Shown one piece after another: positions 15,872-23,549 of a stretch of DNA of 29,814 nt. The stretch covers positions 1 through 29,814 of the forward strand of contig JAOPVM010000330.1 in the NCBI GenBank assembly GCA_025966215.1. The letters are read 5' to 3'. The DNA is from Klenkia sp. GTDB lineage: Bacteria; Actinomycetota; Actinomycetes; Mycobacteriales; Geodermatophilaceae. Numbering within the stretch: position 1 is the stretch's first letter; every line of letters begins with the position of its first letter. The notes beneath the pieces are model-generated. The model made no database searches, was not told the origin of the DNA, and was given only the letters and a program-made list of their open reading frames with translations. The translations under genes and the position numbers were made by a program.

Positions 15872-16240
15872 TCAGGGGGTGGTGCGCCGAGGCGCCGGCC
15901 GGCGGCGGGCGGTGATGCAGACCGCGCCGGGGACGTCGGCGTCCGGGCTCGCCGTCCAGGTGTCGGACCAGTCCGACCCGCGCTCGGTGGTGGTGCGGTG
16001 CTCGCTGCGCCCGGGCGGGAAGTGCGGCTCGATCGGTCGACCACCGGCCGGGAGCAGTCGCAGCTGGCCCGGTCGCATCCCGGTGTGCGCGGCCAGCAGG
16101 TCGAGGGCGGCGAACACCAGGGCGGCCGGCGTGGTGTGCCCCGCGCTGGCCGGTAGACCGGCTCCCCGGACCGTGGCCGCCCACCGCCCACCTGTCTCGA
16201 CGCAGTCCACGTCGTACGCACCCTCGAAACGCACGCCCAT
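15872..16240 (-). CDS. Hypothetical protein of 122 residues
   Basis: I do not recognise this protein. It starts at ATG 16240 with MGVRFEGAYDVDCVETGGRW and has an Ala/Leu-rich helix (ALVFAALDLLAAHTGM). A polar Asp/Ser/Thr-rich stretch follows (ERGSDWSDTWTASPDADV), and it ends in an Arg/Pro-rich tail. There is no signal peptide or membrane segment. Codon use keeps G or C in third position across the frame and a terminator-like hairpin follows its stop, which support a real gene; the weak ribosome site argues mildly against. The convergent hairpin isolates it from the XRE-cupin operon, so no partner is suggested. Confidence 0.55.
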   Translation of the reverse strand: MGVRFEGAYDVDCVETGGRWAATVRGAGLPASAGHTTPAALVFAALDLLAAHTGMRPGQLRLLPAGGRPIEPHFPPGRSEHRTTTERGSDWSDTWTASPDADVPGAVCITARRRPAPRRTTP

Positions 16241-16431
16241 GCCCTGCCGCCACCCCCGGTGGATTGTGGCGATCCCCGGTCTCGGATGGCCTCGGCCAAC
16301 CTACGACAGGTCGGGGGCCCTTCCGGTCACGGAGGGATGACAGTTCACCGAGGCGGTCGTTGTGCAGTCCAGGTCGTTGGTGGGCACATCTGACAGGCTG
16401 TCGCGATGGGCCGCCCCCCACCCCCGCCGAC

Positions 16432-16848
16432 GTGCACACCCGGGTCGCCGCGGGCTGGCTGACCGGTCCGGACCACGAGACCCACGCCCTGCTGGACGGC
16501 GAGCGGGTGGTCGGGCTGGTCCGGCTGCTCGACCTGGACGACGACACCGCCGAGTTCGACCTCCGGGTGCGCAGCGCCGACCGCGGCCGGGGCCTGGGTG
16601 CTGCCGCGGTGCGCTGGCTGAGCGGCCACGTCTTCACCTCCCGCGCCTGCCACCGGGTCGAGGCGATGACCCGCGAGGACAACGTGGCGATGCGCGCGGT
16701 GCTCGCACGCTGCGGCTGGGTGCAGGAGGCCCGGCACCGCCAGGCCTGGCCCACCCGGGACGGCCGGCGGCTGGACGCCGTGGGCTACGCCGTCCTCCGC
16801 CCGGACTGGGAGGCCGGCACGGTCACCCCGGTCGACCGCGCCACCTGA
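16432..16848 (+). CDS. GNAT family N-acetyltransferase, N-terminus damaged or misread
   Basis: From VHTRVAAGWLTGPDHETHALL to the end this is a clear GNAT acetyltransferase: the acetyl-CoA loop is RGRGLGAAAVRWL and the later part is DNVAMRAVLARCGWVQEARHR, then AWPTRDGRRLDAVGYAVL. Family relatives carry about 30-40 more residues with a HGRPxPTxADV segment before this point. Here PPPTPADV is in frame, but the ATG at 16406 (MGRPPPPP) is in another frame. One extra C in the run CCCCCC/CCCCC at about 16411-16425 would join the two as MGRPPTPADV. I give the first in-frame GTG as a conservative start. A TTG at 16264 opens the frame but encodes no GNAT-like sequence. Confidence 0.65.
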   Translation: MHTRVAAGWLTGPDHETHALLDGERVVGLVRLLDLDDDTAEFDLRVRSADRGRGLGAAAVRWLSGHVFTSRACHRVEAMTREDNVAMRAVLARCGWVQEARHRQAWPTRDGRRLDAVGYAVLRPDWEAGTVTPVDRAT

Positions 16849-16877
16849 TCCCTGGTCGATCGTCGGCAGCGGGCGAC

Positions 16878-16901
16878 CCGACGCGCACGGACGCGTGTCG
16901 G
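16878..16901. terminator. Hairpin between convergent GNAT and SDR genes
   Basis: A 9-bp stem with one G-T wobble (16878-16886 with 16893-16901, loop ACGGAC) lies in the 89-base gap between the ends of two convergent genes. No T-tract follows it. It could terminate either transcript. Confidence 0.4.
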
Positions 16902-16937
16902 CGCGATCACCTGCGATGACCGACGGGCAGAGGCGCG

Positions 16938-17720
16938 TCAGCGGACGGCCCAGCCGCCGTCGGAGGCGATCACCTGACCGGTGACCCAGGCGGACTCCGG
17001 CGAGGCCAGCCAGGAGACCAGCCTGGCGGTGTCCGCGGGGGTGCCCCACCGGCCGCCGGGGTTGCGCGCCGCGACGGCCTCGACCGCCTCGGGTGAGGCG
17101 TAGCCGGTGTCGGTCGGGCCGGGGTCGATGCAGTTGACGGTGATCCCGCGCGGCATGAGGTGCACCGCCAGGCTGCCGGTGAGCTGGTGCAGTGCTCCCT
17201 TGGTCGCGATGTAGGGCAGCTCGCCGGGCATGCCGCCGTGGTGCTGGCCGGAGGTGAACAGCACGACCCGGCCCCCGTCGGTGGCGGTGAACGCCCGGCT
17301 GAACGCCTGGCACAGCAGCAACGAGGCTCGGGTGTTCACCGCGTGCGAGAGGTCCACCTCCTCGGCGGTCAGCTCCTCCAGCGACTGCTCGCTGCTGCGT
17401 GCGTGGTTGACCACCAGCACGTCGAGCCGGCCGAACCGCTCCACCGCCGCCTGCACCAGGGCGGCCGGAGCCGCGGGGTCGGCCAGATCGGCCTGCACCA
17501 GCGCCGTCCGGTCACCGAGCTGTTCGACCAGGGCGCGGGCCGAGCCGGGGTCCTCGCCCCACGACTGCTCGGCGTCGTGCGGCTCCCAGCCGTGCACGAG
17601 GACGCCGAACCCGTCGGCGACCAGCCGCTCGACGACGGCCTGCCCGATGCCCGCCCGGCGGGACGCCCCCGTGACCAGCGCCACTCTCCGGTTTCCGGCC
17701 CCGTCGAGTCCGTTCTCCAC
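16938..17720 (-). CDS. SDR family oxidoreductase
   Basis: This is a short-chain dehydrogenase of about 260 residues, most like the 3-ketoacyl-ACP-reductase-type SDRs. Visible are the nucleotide loop TGASRRAGIG (17-26), a Ser157 / Tyr170-x3-Lys174 catalytic set in TSGQHHGGMPGELPYIATKG, and the C-terminal GQVIASDGGW. The usual NNAG motif is replaced by NHAR at 105-108, which may alter the active site or cofactor packing. RRAGIG in the loop and the long spacer after beta-2 (GWEPHDAEQSWGEDPG) are seen in a subset of actinobacterial SDRs. The GTG at 17720 is chosen for closeness to the Rossmann start; GTGs at 17738 and 17744 are also possible. It is a single gene with no evident operon partner. 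Confidence 0.88.
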   Translation of the reverse strand: MENGLDGAGNRRVALVTGASRRAGIGQAVVERLVADGFGVLVHGWEPHDAEQSWGEDPGSARALVEQLGDRTALVQADLADPAAPAALVQAAVERFGRLDVLVVNHARSSEQSLEELTAEEVDLSHAVNTRASLLLCQAFSRAFTATDGGRVVLFTSGQHHGGMPGELPYIATKGALHQLTGSLAVHLMPRGITVNCIDPGPTDTGYASPEAVEAVAARNPGGRWGTPADTARLVSWLASPESAWVTGQVIASDGGWAVR

Positions 17721-17831
17721 CCGGTCATCGTGGGCCACCCGCACGGGTCACGACCAGCGACTTCGAGCAGGCCGGACACAGATCAGGCTGGTCTACTGGC
17801 CACGATCATCCGAGTCGGGGAGCAGGTGGGC

Positions 17832-18704
17832 GTGGCGCTGTCGTTGCTGGCTGCTGCCCGCTCGCACACCGGTCCCCGGCCGGACAACCAGGACTCCGGG
17901 CTCGCCGCCCCCGCCCTGATCGCCGTCGCCGACGGGGTCGGCGGCAACGTGGGCGGGGCCGTCGCATCGTCCCTGGTCGTGTCGTGGCTGGCCCCACTGG
18001 GACGGGTGCTGCTGCCCGACGAGGTCGACGGTGGCCTGGCGCGCGTGGTGTCGGCAGCCAACGAACGCATCCGGACCGCGGTCGGCCACCGCCCCCGGCT
18101 GGAGGGCATGGCCACCACGATGTCGGCGATCGGCGTCGTGGGGGCCCGCGCGGTGCTCGCCCACATCGGTGACTCCCGGGCCTACCGGTGGCGGGCCCCC
18201 GAACTGGTGCAGCTGACCCGCGACCACACCCTGGTGCAGGCGCTCGTCGACGCCGGCTCGATCACCCCGGCCGAGGCGCTGGTGCACCCGCAGCGATCCG
18301 CGGTCTACGCCGCCCTGCACGGCGGCACCGACGACGTCGACGGCCTCGAGGTCTCCTTCGTCGACGTGCTGCCCGGCGATCGGCTGCTGGTCTGCTCCGA
18401 CGGGCTCTCCGGCGCGCTGCCCCCCGAGGCGATCGCCGAGCACCTCGCGCTGGCCGAGAACCCCGACCAGGCCGCGGCCACCCTGCTCGGGGCGGCCCTC
18501 GCGGCGCCGGCCTCGGACAACGTGACCGTCGTCGTCGCCGACGTCGTGGAGACCCAGGGCCCCGTCGTCGGCCGGCACCGCACCGTGGGTGCTGCGGCGA
18601 ACAGCCGCGACGAGACCGTGGAGGTGCTCGAGGCGCTGTGGCCCGGGCCCTCCACCGGCGCGTTCACCCCGGTCGCCGCCGTCGAGGAGCAGCCCGCCGG
18701 CTGA
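17832..18704 (+). CDS. PP2C family serine/threonine protein phosphatase
   Basis: This is a soluble phosphatase of about 290 residues with the PP2C motif set: RPDNQDS near residue 16, VADGVGGNVGG with metal-binding Asp34, MATTMSAIGV, HIGDSRAYRW (111-120), LTRDHT, LLVCSDGLSG (185-194) and SDNVTVVVADV near residue 228. It removes phosphate from Ser/Thr proteins with Mn or Mg, usually opposing Hanks-type kinases. There is no transmembrane helix, unlike PstP-type enzymes, and the C-terminal tail of about 50 residues is disordered and Ala/Pro/Glu-rich. GTG 17832 has GGGGAG 9 bases upstream; GTG 17826 is an equally real alternative. No kinase gene is adjacent. Confidence 0.9.
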   Translation: MALSLLAAARSHTGPRPDNQDSGLAAPALIAVADGVGGNVGGAVASSLVVSWLAPLGRVLLPDEVDGGLARVVSAANERIRTAVGHRPRLEGMATTMSAIGVVGARAVLAHIGDSRAYRWRAPELVQLTRDHTLVQALVDAGSITPAEALVHPQRSAVYAALHGGTDDVDGLEVSFVDVLPGDRLLVCSDGLSGALPPEAIAEHLALAENPDQAAATLLGAALAAPASDNVTVVVADVVETQGPVVGRHRTVGAAANSRDETVEVLEALWPGPSTGAFTPVAAVEEQPAG

Positions 18705-18733
18705 ACCGGGCCTCACCCGCCCGGGTCGGGTGA

Positions 18734-19096
18734 CGGCGCGCCGTCTGGAGGTCGGCGCCGATCGCTCCGACCGGACGGGCCGCCCTGCTCGACCACCTGA
18801 CCCTGCGCCGTCCGGTCGCCGGACCAGTCGTCACCGGGCTCGTCCTGGTCGGCCTCCTCCCGCACGCCGTGCCGCTGGGCGCCGGCACCCTGCTGGCCGC
18901 GTCCGACGCCCTGCAGGGTGCGCTCGCTCCCGGGGAGTGGCTGGCCCGCAGCGGTGCCGCGGAGGTCGCCGTCGTCACCGACGCCGACCTCGACGACACC
19001 GCGGCTGGACTGCTCGCGCACGTCGGGCTGCCGGCGGTGGCGGGCCTGAGTCCGCTCACCTGCGGCCCGGGCCGGGCGGTCCGCTACCCCAGCTGA
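18734..19096 (+). CDS. Unrecognised reading frame, possible gene fragment
   Basis: A frame open from 18734 to the TGA ending at 19096 encodes about 120 residues with protein-like composition: LDHLTLRRPVAGPVV, a hydrophobic stretch (VTGLVLVGLLPHAVPLGAGT), then SDALQGALAPGEWLARSG and AAEVAVVTDADLDDTAAG. The only normal start codon is GTG at 18869, which would remove the first third, including most of the hydrophobic stretch. It ends two bases before the convergent amine oxidase stop. It may be a remnant or a gene with an unusual start. I do not recognise the family, and a chance open frame in GC-rich DNA remains possible. Confidence 0.3.
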   Translation, partial: RRAVWRSAPIAPTGRAALLDHLTLRRPVAGPVVTGLVLVGLLPHAVPLGAGTLLAASDALQGALAPGEWLARSGAAEVAVVTDADLDDTAAGLLAHVGLPAVAGLSPLTCGPGRAVRYPS

Positions 19097-19097
19097 G

Positions 19098-20978
19098 CTA
19101 GTGGCAGTGCGCGCCCGTCGACGGCGGCACGTCCAGGGTCGGGTTGCGGTCGAAGAAACCGGTCGGCTTGAGCTCGAACCGCACGATGTCCACCGGCATG
19201 ACCGGCCAGTCCTCGACCCGAGGCACGTGGTGCAGGCCGAACACGTGCCACAGGACGACGTCGGTCGCCTCGGTGGAGCGGCCTGCCTTCGTCCACTCGG
19301 GGAGGCCGGCGTCCCGGGAGCTCTGGTTGCAGAACTCGCCGGAGGGCCAGCGTTCCGCGGCGTCGAACGGGGTGACCCACACCGGGTGCGCCACCACCCC
19401 GGCCCGCTGGATCAGCGGTGACTCCGGCCCGGCCAGCGCCGGGATCGCCGCGGTCGGCACCAGCTTGTAGCTGGTCGGTGCCCCCCAGGCGTTGCGCCGG
19501 GACGCCGAGGTGACCGTGAAGCCGCGCTGGGAGGCCCAGTCCAGGTCCAGCCCGCCCTCGGTGGTGATGGGCGTCGACCGCGAGGTCAGCGCCATGCCGT
19601 ACGGGTTGCCCGGGCCGATCGGCGGCACCTCGGTGTGCACCTGCACGACCGTGTTGTCCGGGGTGTCCACCTCCATGTCCAGCCGCGCGACGATGAAGTG
19701 CTGGTGGATCGGGGCGTAGGTGTGGTCGTCGACGACGGTGCCGTGCTCCGGGGGCTCCGCCTCGAACGCCGAGGTCACCATGATCCCGGTCGCCCGGACC
19801 TCGCACTCGATCTGGCCGTCCTGGTAGAAGCGCCAGTAGACGAGGTACTCGTAGTTCGCGACCGTCGCGTGGAAGCTGACCACCAGCCGCCGGGAGCGCC
19901 GCACCTCGGCACCGGCGTGCTCGTCGACGTGCTTCCAGAGGACGCCGTCGTCCTCCTCGTGGATGCAGATGGCGTTCCTGATGACGTAGGGCTCGGCGTG
20001 GCTGTCGTGCAGCACGGCATCGACGTAGGTGATCTCGCCCAGGCAGTCGCAGCCCAGCTCGAGCGACGTCGTCATGAAGCCCAGGCCCCACTCGCCGATG
20101 TCGAAGGCGGTGCGGCGGTGGTGGTCCTCGCTGGGATCGCGGTAGGGCACGACCATCTCGGCGAAGCTCATCCGGTGCGCGACCGAGCGCCCGTCGATGC
20201 CGACCCGGTGCAGCACCAGGCCCTCGCGGTGGGTGAAGCCGATCCGCATCGACCAGCCGAGCCAGCGGAGCTCGTTGCCGTCCAGGGTGAACGAGACGCC
20301 CTCGGGCTGGGTGACCTCGAAGGCCTTCACGTCCTCCCGCTGCACGAGGCCGGGGACCAGGGCGGGCACGTACTCGCCCATCGCGTTCGCGGGCGCAGCG
20401 ACCGAGAACGAGTCCTCGATGTCGAGCAGCTCCATGGTGTTCAGGTCGACCACGTGGTGCAGGCCGTTGACCGGGTGCGCGTAGGGGTTCCCGTTCGGGG
20501 TGGCGCGCACCCACACGTCGGTCCAGCCCACCCGGCGGTCGGCGAACTGCTGCGGGATGAGCGAGTGCCCGTAGGCCCAGGTGTCGATGAGCACCAGGTC
20601 GAGGTCGGTGATGCCGCGGGCGGCCAGCGACTCGACGACGCGGGGGTCGGCGATCAGCGCGACGTGCGCCTCGTGCCACTCGTCCACGGTCATGTTCGGC
20701 TGCTCGCCGGGCACTGCCGACCAGTCCAGGACGGCGTCGTCGGTGAGGGAGACGACGGCCTTGTAGGCGGTGTTCGTGGCCCGCTCGAAGCAGGTGACCA
20801 GCGCCTCGCGCGGGTCGGGGTCACCGGCCTGCCAGCTGCGGACGACGTCCTTGGCGGGCTCGCGCAGTTCGATGGCGGCGAACCGCCAGCCCTCGCCCAC
20901 GCCCTTCTCCCGGCGCAGGAGCGCCGCCGCGGCACGGAACTCATCGGCGGACAGCGGGTCGAGCGGGTGTGCGGTCAC
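19098..20978 (-). CDS. Copper-containing primary amine oxidase
   Basis: This 626-residue enzyme oxidises primary amines to aldehydes, releasing NH3 and H2O2. Tyr376 in TVANYEY is the residue self-converted to topaquinone. The copper ligands are His425 and His427 (IHQHFIVARLD) and a His in GLHHVPRVEDWP near 583-584. The catalytic base is Asp293 in FDIGEWGLG. The length matches Arthrobacter phenylethylamine and agmatine oxidases, and no signal peptide is seen, so it acts in the cytoplasm. The GTG at 20978 overlaps the stop of the upstream ureohydrolase (GTGA). With that enzyme and the divergent aldehyde dehydrogenase it forms a plausible guanidino-amine pathway. Agmatine is the best guess for substrate; phenylethylamine, tyramine or histamine fit the fold equally well. 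Confidence 0.93.
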   Translation of the reverse strand: MTAHPLDPLSADEFRAAAALLRREKGVGEGWRFAAIELREPAKDVVRSWQAGDPDPREALVTCFERATNTAYKAVVSLTDDAVLDWSAVPGEQPNMTVDEWHEAHVALIADPRVVESLAARGITDLDLVLIDTWAYGHSLIPQQFADRRVGWTDVWVRATPNGNPYAHPVNGLHHVVDLNTMELLDIEDSFSVAAPANAMGEYVPALVPGLVQREDVKAFEVTQPEGVSFTLDGNELRWLGWSMRIGFTHREGLVLHRVGIDGRSVAHRMSFAEMVVPYRDPSEDHHRRTAFDIGEWGLGFMTTSLELGCDCLGEITYVDAVLHDSHAEPYVIRNAICIHEEDDGVLWKHVDEHAGAEVRRSRRLVVSFHATVANYEYLVYWRFYQDGQIECEVRATGIMVTSAFEAEPPEHGTVVDDHTYAPIHQHFIVARLDMEVDTPDNTVVQVHTEVPPIGPGNPYGMALTSRSTPITTEGGLDLDWASQRGFTVTSASRRNAWGAPTSYKLVPTAAIPALAGPESPLIQRAGVVAHPVWVTPFDAAERWPSGEFCNQSSRDAGLPEWTKAGRSTEATDVVLWHVFGLHHVPRVEDWPVMPVDIVRFELKPTGFFDRNPTLDVPPSTGAHCH

Positions 20979-21985
20979 GGGAGGTTCCTGTCTGCCAGCA
21001 GCGGGAGCGAGGGGTCGAAGGGGATGCCGGAGCGCTTCCGGGCGAGGGCGGAGAGCGCTTCGAGGACGACGCGGTTGGCCAGGGCGGCGGTGATGCCCGC
21101 GTGGTCGTAGGGCGGGGACACCTCGACGACGTCGATGCCGACGACGGGCAGCTCCAGGCAGATCCGGCGGACGGCGTCCAGCAGCTCGCGGGCGGTCAGC
21201 CCGCCGGGCTCGGGCGTGCCGGTGCCCGGCGCGTGCCCGGGGTCGCAGACGTCGATGTCCACGGAGAGGAAGACGCCGTCGCAGTCGTCGGTGGCGATGG
21301 TGGAGGCCTCGGTCAGGCAGGTGGCCAGGCCGCGGTGCCCGATCTCGGTCATCTCGTAGGAGCGCAGCTGGTGCCGGGCCATCCAGTCCAGCGTCTCCGG
21401 GGGCGGCCAGTAGCCGCGCAGCCCGATCTGCAGGAACCGGTCCCCGCGCAGCGCGCCGGACTCGATCAGCCGGCGCATCGGCTGGCCGTGACCCCACAGC
21501 GAGCCGAACTCGATGTCCCCGGTGTCGGCGTGCGCATCGAAGTGGATCATCGAGACCCGGCCCTGGCCGAGCACGTCGGCCACCCCGCCGGCGTCGGCGA
21601 ACGCGATGGAGTGGTCCCCGCCCAGCACCACCGGGATCGCCCCGGCCCGGACGACGTCGGCCACCGCGGCGCGCAGCGCGGCCAGCGCGGTCTCGATGTC
21701 GCCGGAGTACATCTCGACGTCCCCGGCGTCGAGCACCCGCAGGTCCCGCAGTCCGTCGGTGCGCAGCGCCAGGCTGGGCCGCGAGCCGTCGTGCGGCAGG
21801 TAGTCGGTCATCCGGATGGCCTGCGGACCGAACCGGGTGCCCGGCCGGTGGCTGGTCCCGCCGTCGAACGGGGCCCCGAGGACGACGACGTCGGCGCCGG
21901 CCATGGACGCCGGGTCGGTGTGGTCGCAGCGGTCCACGCCCAGGAAGGTGATGTCCGGGCCGAACTGCGGGCCGTAGCGCACCAT
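20975..21985 (-). CDS. Ureohydrolase family protein (agmatinase/guanidinobutyrase-like), copy 2
   Basis: This 336-residue arginase-fold hydrolase has a complete metal site: His125 in GGDHS, Asp150, His152 and Asp154 in FDAHADTGD, and Asp243 and Asp245 in SVDIDVCDP, followed by HAPGTGTPE. Its N-terminus is longer than copy 1 (FGPDITFLGVDRCDHTDP). The loop GHGQPMRRLIESGAL replaces [14 protein letters not shown] of copy 1, a region that affects substrate choice in this family. The ATG at 21985 has AGAGGAG upstream. It is coupled to the amine oxidase gene (GTGA) and divergent from an aldehyde dehydrogenase. That context favours a guanidino acid such as 4-guanidinobutyrate, or 3-guanidinopropionate, as substrate over agmatine itself. 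Confidence 0.92.
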   Translation of the reverse strand: MVRYGPQFGPDITFLGVDRCDHTDPASMAGADVVVLGAPFDGGTSHRPGTRFGPQAIRMTDYLPHDGSRPSLALRTDGLRDLRVLDAGDVEMYSGDIETALAALRAAVADVVRAGAIPVVLGGDHSIAFADAGGVADVLGQGRVSMIHFDAHADTGDIEFGSLWGHGQPMRRLIESGALRGDRFLQIGLRGYWPPPETLDWMARHQLRSYEMTEIGHRGLATCLTEASTIATDDCDGVFLSVDIDVCDPGHAPGTGTPEPGGLTARELLDAVRRICLELPVVGIDVVEVSPPYDHAGITAALANRVVLEALSALARKRSGIPFDPSLPLLADRNLP

Positions 21986-22004
21986 CGGCGTCTCCTCTGT
22001 CCGG

Positions 22005-22019
22005 CGACGGAAACCGTCG
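22005..22019. promoter_or_regulatory. Inverted repeat, candidate operator
   Basis: CGACGG and CCGTCG are a perfect 6-bp dyad around AAA, in the 96-base divergent gap between ureohydrolase copy 2 and the aldehyde dehydrogenase, 20 bases before the former's start. AAA is rare in this DNA. Confidence 0.4.
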
Positions 22020-22033
22020 GTGCACGCTACCGT

Positions 22034-22052
22034 GACGACCGGATCCGTCGTC
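22034..22052. promoter_or_regulatory. Second inverted repeat, candidate operator
   Basis: GACGAC and GTCGTC form a perfect dyad with spacer CGGATCC in the same divergent gap, 30 bases before the dehydrogenase start. Its centre is 31 bases from the first dyad, about three helical turns. Confidence 0.4.
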
Positions 22053-22081
22053 CAGCCCGGCAGCCCCTGAACGGAGCACGC

Positions 22082-23452
22082 ATGAGCGAGTACGTCGTCG
22101 TCGACCCGGCCACCGGGGAGACCGTGGCCAGCTACCCGACCGCCACCGACGAGCAGGTCGAGCAGGCGATCGCCGCGGCCACCGCGGCGCACCGCGGCTG
22201 GTCGCGCAGCTCCACGGCGGCCGAGCGCGGGGCCCTGCTGCGCCGGGTGGCCGAGCTGCACCGCGAGCGCAAGGACACCCTCGCCGCGCTGATCGTGCGG
22301 GAGATGGGCAAGACGATCACCGCCGCCGAGGGCGAGGTCGACTTCGCCGCCGACATCTACGACTACAACGCCGACAACGCCGAGCGGGTCACCGCCGACC
22401 AGCCGATCGAGCTGGCCGAGGGCGCGGAGGGCACCGCGGTCATCCGCCGTGCCTCCCTCGGCCCGCTGCTGGGCGTCATGCCGTGGAACTTTCCCTACTA
22501 CCAGGTGGCCCGGTTCGCCGGCCCGAACCTGGCGGTCGGCAACACCATCGTGCTCAAGCACGCCCCGCAGTGCCCGGAGTCCGCCGCCGCGATCGAGCAG
22601 GTGTTCACCGACGCCGGGTTCCCCGAGGGCGCCTACGTCAACGTCTACGCCAGCAACGACCAGGCCGCGACGATCATCGCCGACCCCCGGGTCGCCGGTG
22701 TCTCGCTCACCGGTTCCGAGCGGGCCGGCACCGCCGTCGCCGAGGTCGCCGGGCGGCACCTGAAGAAGGTCGCCCTCGAGCTCGGTGGCTCCGACCCGTT
22801 CGTGCTGCTGTCCACCGACGACCTGGACAGCACGGTCTCGGCTGCTGTGGAGGCCCGGATGGACAACAGCGGGCAGTCCTGCAACGCGGCCAAGCGGTTC
22901 GTGGTCCACCGCGACCTGTACGCGGACTTCCTCGCCGCGATCACCGCGAAGATGACCGCGATCGTGCCCGGCGACCCCACTCTCGCAGAGACCGAGCTCG
23001 GCCCGATGTCCTCGCTGCGGGCGGCGCAGACGCTGGAGGAGCAGGTGCAGCGGGCCGTGGCGCACGGCGCCACCCTGGTGGCCGGCGGCACGCGCACCGA
23101 CGCGTTCTTCGAGCCGACCGTGCTCACCGACGTCACCCCGGACAACCCGGCGTACGGCGAGGAGTTCTTCGGCCCGGTCGCGGTCGTCTACTCGGTGCCC
23201 GACGAGGACGCCGCGGTGGCACTGGCCAACGACACCGGCTTCGGCCTGGGCTCCTACGTGTTCACCACCGACCCGGACCAGGGTGAGCGCGTGGCGAACC
23301 GGATCGAGGCCGGCATGGTCTACGTCAACCTGGTGCTCGCCGACTCCCCGGAGCTGCCCTTCGGCGGCATCAAGCGCAGCGGCACCTCGCGCGAGATGGG
23401 GCTGCTCGCCGCCGACGAGTTCGTGAACAAGAAGCTCGTGCGGATCGGCTGA
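22082..23452 (+). CDS. NAD(P)-dependent aldehyde dehydrogenase (succinate-semialdehyde dehydrogenase-like)
   Basis: This 456-residue enzyme oxidises aldehydes to acids. The length and opening YVVVDPATGETVASYP match the GabD1/Sad-type succinate-semialdehyde group. Motifs are MPWNFPYYQVARF (133-145), the cofactor loop SLTGSERAG (208-216), the general base Glu233 in ALELGGSDPF and the nucleophile Cys267 in NSGQSCNAAKRF. ATG 22082 follows CGGAGCACGC. It is divergent from the ureohydrolase-amine oxidase operon, with 96 bases between starts. It would take the amine oxidase aldehyde, for example 4-guanidinobutyraldehyde, or work later on succinic semialdehyde made from GABA. Context does not separate these two roles. 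Confidence 0.93.
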   Translation: MSEYVVVDPATGETVASYPTATDEQVEQAIAAATAAHRGWSRSSTAAERGALLRRVAELHRERKDTLAALIVREMGKTITAAEGEVDFAADIYDYNADNAERVTADQPIELAEGAEGTAVIRRASLGPLLGVMPWNFPYYQVARFAGPNLAVGNTIVLKHAPQCPESAAAIEQVFTDAGFPEGAYVNVYASNDQAATIIADPRVAGVSLTGSERAGTAVAEVAGRHLKKVALELGGSDPFVLLSTDDLDSTVSAAVEARMDNSGQSCNAAKRFVVHRDLYADFLAAITAKMTAIVPGDPTLAETELGPMSSLRAAQTLEEQVQRAVAHGATLVAGGTRTDAFFEPTVLTDVTPDNPAYGEEFFGPVAVVYSVPDEDAAVALANDTGFGLGSYVFTTDPDQGERVANRIEAGMVYVNLVLADSPELPFGGIKRSGTSREMGLLAADEFVNKKLVRIG

Positions 23453-23549
23453 GCGGGCCGGCGGCTCGACCACCGATGAGTCGGCGGGCGGGAGCCGGTC
23501 TCAGGGGCAGGCGGGCGAGGATGGTCGCCCCCGACCCCAGGAGGACCCC

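Noticed and set aside
16264..16848. TTG start at 16264 for the GNAT gene
   Set aside because: The added 56 residues show no GNAT-like sequence and no good ribosome site precedes the TTG.
19098..22079. A single 993-residue protein covering the amine oxidase and the region upstream
   Set aside because: The first 360 or so residues are an Arg-rich shadow of the ureohydrolase gene; the true amine oxidase starts at GTG 20978.
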